Origin: an uncultured Anaerococcus sp.
GTDB taxonomy: Bacteria; Bacillota_A; Clostridia; Tissierellales; Peptoniphilaceae
Assembly: GCA_945916625.1 (NCBI GenBank)
Contig: CAMEGY010000059.1
Coordinates: 1-6,916 of the forward strand
Direction: 5' to 3'
DNA: 6,916 bases
The position numbers and the translations under genes are program-made. The notes under the pieces are model-generated. The model did no database searches, had not been told where the DNA came from, and was given only the letters and a program-made list of their open reading frames with translations. Positions within the stretch are counted from its first letter, which is position 1. Each line of letters opens with the position of its first letter. Of this stretch, positions 5,687 through 6,916 are shown one piece after another.

Positions 5687-6619
5687 ATGATTTATACAGT
5701 AACCCTGAACCCTTCTATAGACTTGTTTGTAGAAGTGGACAAATTAAATCCAGGTTATAACAACAATATCAAAACAGAAAGAACCCTGCCAGGTGGTAAG
5801 GCAATAAATGTATCAAGAATCCTATCCCAGCTTAAAATCCCAACAACAGCCACAGGATTTTTAGGATCTTACCAAGGACTTTTTATCAAAGACTGGCTAC
5901 AAAAAGAAGAAATCCTAACAGACTTTGTTAAAATCGAGAGATCAAACAGGATAAATATAAAAATTTTCGAAAAAGAAAAAGAAACAGTAATAAACTTCCA
6001 AGGTCCAACCATCACTTCAGAAGAGTCAGCAGAGCTGCTTTATTACCTATCAAGAGTAAGAGAAGGTGATACAATTATCTTTGGGGGATCAGTACCTCCA
6101 ATGGAAAATGACGAAGATGCAGACATCTACGATAGGATGGTAGAAATCGCCAAGGCAAATGGTGCACACTTCATAGCAGACGTACCAAGCCAGTACCTAA
6201 TTAACATGGTAGAAAGAGGCCCACTTCTTGTAAAGCCAAATGGCGAAGACATAGAAGCAATCTATGATGTCAAAATAAAAGATAAGATGGAATTTATACC
6301 TTATGGCAAGGACCTAATCAAAAAGGGGGCCAAATATGTAATAATCTCCTACGGGGAAGACGGGTCAATGTTCTTTACAAAAGAAGGAGTCTATGCAGCA
6401 ACCCCAGTCAAAGATGACCAAAAAATCATAAACACTGTCGCCTGCAGGGATGCTATGATAGCAGGCTTTGTCGGCACTCTTGTAAGAGATAACGACCCAA
6501 TCGAATCCTACATGGTAGCAGTAGCCGCAGCAAGTGCTACAGCAAGAGTCCTAGACCTACCAAGTAGAGATCAAATAATAGATATCCTCCCACTTGTGGA
6601 TATTGAAATAATAGAATAA
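5687..6619 (+). CDS. 1-phosphofructokinase-family (PfkB) sugar-phosphate kinase
   Basis: This 310-residue protein is of PfkB/ribokinase fold and normal length. It should phosphorylate a sugar phosphate with ATP; fructose-1-phosphate, tagatose-6-phosphate and fructose-6-phosphate are all used in this family. It opens with TVTLNPSIDLFV, the TLNPAID signature of the FruK/LacC/PfkB group. PGGKAINVSRIL (35-46), the RINIKI substrate strand (88-93), GGSVPP (133-138), KPNGEDIE (183-190) and ISYGEDGS (220-227) follow. The C-terminal signature reads NTVACRDAMIAGFVG (249-263): the catalytic base D255 is present, but the normal GAGD anion hole is ACRD. A TGAGG site at 5677-5681 supports the ATG, 13 bases after murF, and a strong terminator follows the stop. 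No phosphotransferase or fructose regulator gene adjoins it, so the substrate stays open and I give no symbol. Confidence 0.88.
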   Translation: MIYTVTLNPSIDLFVEVDKLNPGYNNNIKTERTLPGGKAINVSRILSQLKIPTTATGFLGSYQGLFIKDWLQKEEILTDFVKIERSNRINIKIFEKEKETVINFQGPTITSEESAELLYYLSRVREGDTIIFGGSVPPMENDEDADIYDRMVEIAKANGAHFIADVPSQYLINMVERGPLLVKPNGEDIEAIYDVKIKDKMEFIPYGKDLIKKGAKYVIISYGEDGSMFFTKEGVYAATPVKDDQKIINTVACRDAMIAGFVGTLVRDNDPIESYMVAVAAASATARVLDLPSRDQIIDILPLVDIEIIE

Positions 6620-6663
6620 AAAAATCGTCCTATGACTTGAGCTTAAAGTCGGGACGATTTTTT
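6619..6663 (+). terminator. Strong Rho-independent terminator after the PfkB-family gene
   Basis: The arms AAAAAATCGTCC (6619-6630) and GGACGATTTTTT (6652-6663) pair perfectly over 12 bp. The interior can form a second stem, GACTT (6634-6638) with AAGTC (6646-6650). The T-run ends the hairpin immediately downstream of the stop codon. The matching A-run on the other side means it could also stop transcription arriving on the minus strand. Confidence 0.92.
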
Positions 6664-6683
6664 AGATTCCTAATTTTGAACAA

Positions 6684-6811
6684 CTCCCCGCCATTTCTGA
6701 AGCCCTAACCACATTTTCAGACAAGCCCGTCGGCTTAAGGAGACAAATGTATGGTAGGAAAATTGCCCTAGCGGCATAGAGCGTACAGAGGTAGACGAGT
6801 AAAACGGGGAG
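6684..6811 (+). ncRNA. Candidate structured noncoding RNA (family uncertain; raiA-motif-like suspected)
   Basis: This 128-base block is about 50% GC, while the 80 bases after it are about 12% GC, and it encodes no protein. The ends CTCCCCG (6684-6690) and CGGGGAG (6805-6811) form a perfect 7-bp closing stem. Inside, TCTGAA/TTCAGA (6696-6701 with 6716-6721), AAGCC/GGCTT (6723-6727 with 6732-6736), TGTATG/CGTACA (6748-6753 with 6782-6787, one G-U) and TGCC/GGCA (6764-6767 with 6773-6776) can all form together. The CGTC loop at 6728-6731 can also pair with GACG at 6794-6797. Predicted unpaired parts are purine-rich on the plus strand, which favours that orientation. Neither a clear promoter nor a terminator of its own is visible, and a minus-strand RNA using the shared terminator cannot be excluded. 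The raiA-motif suggestion rests on overall look and lineage only. Confidence 0.5.
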
Positions 6812-6916
6812 AAATCTTATAAATAAAGGATGATTTTTATAATTAAAATTTATTAAAAATTAAAAATCTCTTTTTTTATAAAATTTGACGGCAAGCTTAA
6901 ACGAAATTGCAATTAT
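6812..6916. other. AT-rich tail without a visible gene
   Basis: After the GC-rich block the sequence is almost pure A and T with no reading frame that I can support. Near the window edge TTGACG (6885-6890) resembles a plus-strand -35 box, but the -10 region would be a poor TGCAAT, so I do not call a promoter. The downstream gene, which would help to identify the RNA, lies outside the window. Confidence 0.5.

Noticed and set aside
6684..6811. Lysine, ZTP (pfl) or SAM riboswitch identity for the GC-rich block
   Set aside because: The conserved cores I know for these riboswitches are absent; GAGGTAG resembles the lysine class only over a few bases and lies at the wrong end.
6684..6811. Placing the candidate RNA on the minus strand, ending in the 6619-6663 hairpin
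   Set aside because: The terminator position fits, but on that strand the unpaired segments become pyrimidine-rich and no good promoter was seen. It is kept as a minority option only.
6885..6913. Plus-strand promoter TTGACG-N17-TGCAAT near the right edge
   Set aside because: The -10 is poor and the sequence stops before any gene that would support it.
1..6916. CRISPR array, insertion sequence, tRNA or rRNA
   Set aside because: No regularly spaced direct repeats, transposase frame with terminal repeats, cloverleaf or rRNA-like segment was found on either strand.

Overview
The window looks like chromosomal DNA from a low-GC, Gram-positive anaerobe of the Firmicutes. The genes are AT-rich and rich in ATA and AGA/AGG codons. 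They have strong AGGAG-type ribosome sites and tight spacing, and the cell-wall genes are of Firmicutes type. The protein sequences feel closest to Tissierellia (the Anaerococcus/Peptoniphilus group). That placement is an inference from sequence style, not a search result.

Left block, minus strand (1-1759). A small ACT-domain protein is followed after one base by a 449-residue PFL-family (DUF711/UPF0210) protein. After 10 more bases comes the start of a cyclophilin-type peptidyl-prolyl isomerase that runs off the window edge. The spacing and a candidate promoter upstream of the ACT gene suggest one operon. The ACT/PFL pair is widely conserved but has no settled function.

Centre (1881-3257). 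A secreted wall protein on the minus strand has a signal peptide, two SH3-like repeats, a Q/N-rich linker and an Apf/transglycosylase-like C-terminus. It ends in a clear hairpin terminator. It is divergent from ddl across a 472-bp AT-rich spacer. The spacer holds a promoter for each gene, a possible third promoter, three inverted repeats built on TTACAA/TTGTAA, and two perfect matches to the WalR (YycF) box TGTWAH-N5-TGTWAH. One match overlaps the -35 of the hydrolase-like gene, which suggests control by the WalKR cell-wall stress system.

Right block, plus strand (3258-6663). ddl (D-Ala-D-Ala ligase) overlaps murF (UDP-MurNAc-tripeptide:D-Ala-D-Ala ligase) by 8 bp, so the dipeptide is made and attached to the peptidoglycan precursor by neighbouring genes. 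A PfkB-family sugar-phosphate kinase follows 13 bp later and ends in a strong terminator. Its catalytic Asp is kept, but the usual GAGD anion-hole motif reads ACRD.

Right end (6664-6916). There is no protein gene. A segment of about 128 nt at about 50% GC sits in DNA of about 12% GC. It is closed by a perfect 7-bp stem and can fold into several internal helices with a possible pseudoknot. It is the best candidate in the window for an unannotated structured RNA; I suspect a known-type clostridial RNA such as the raiA motif but cannot confirm the family.
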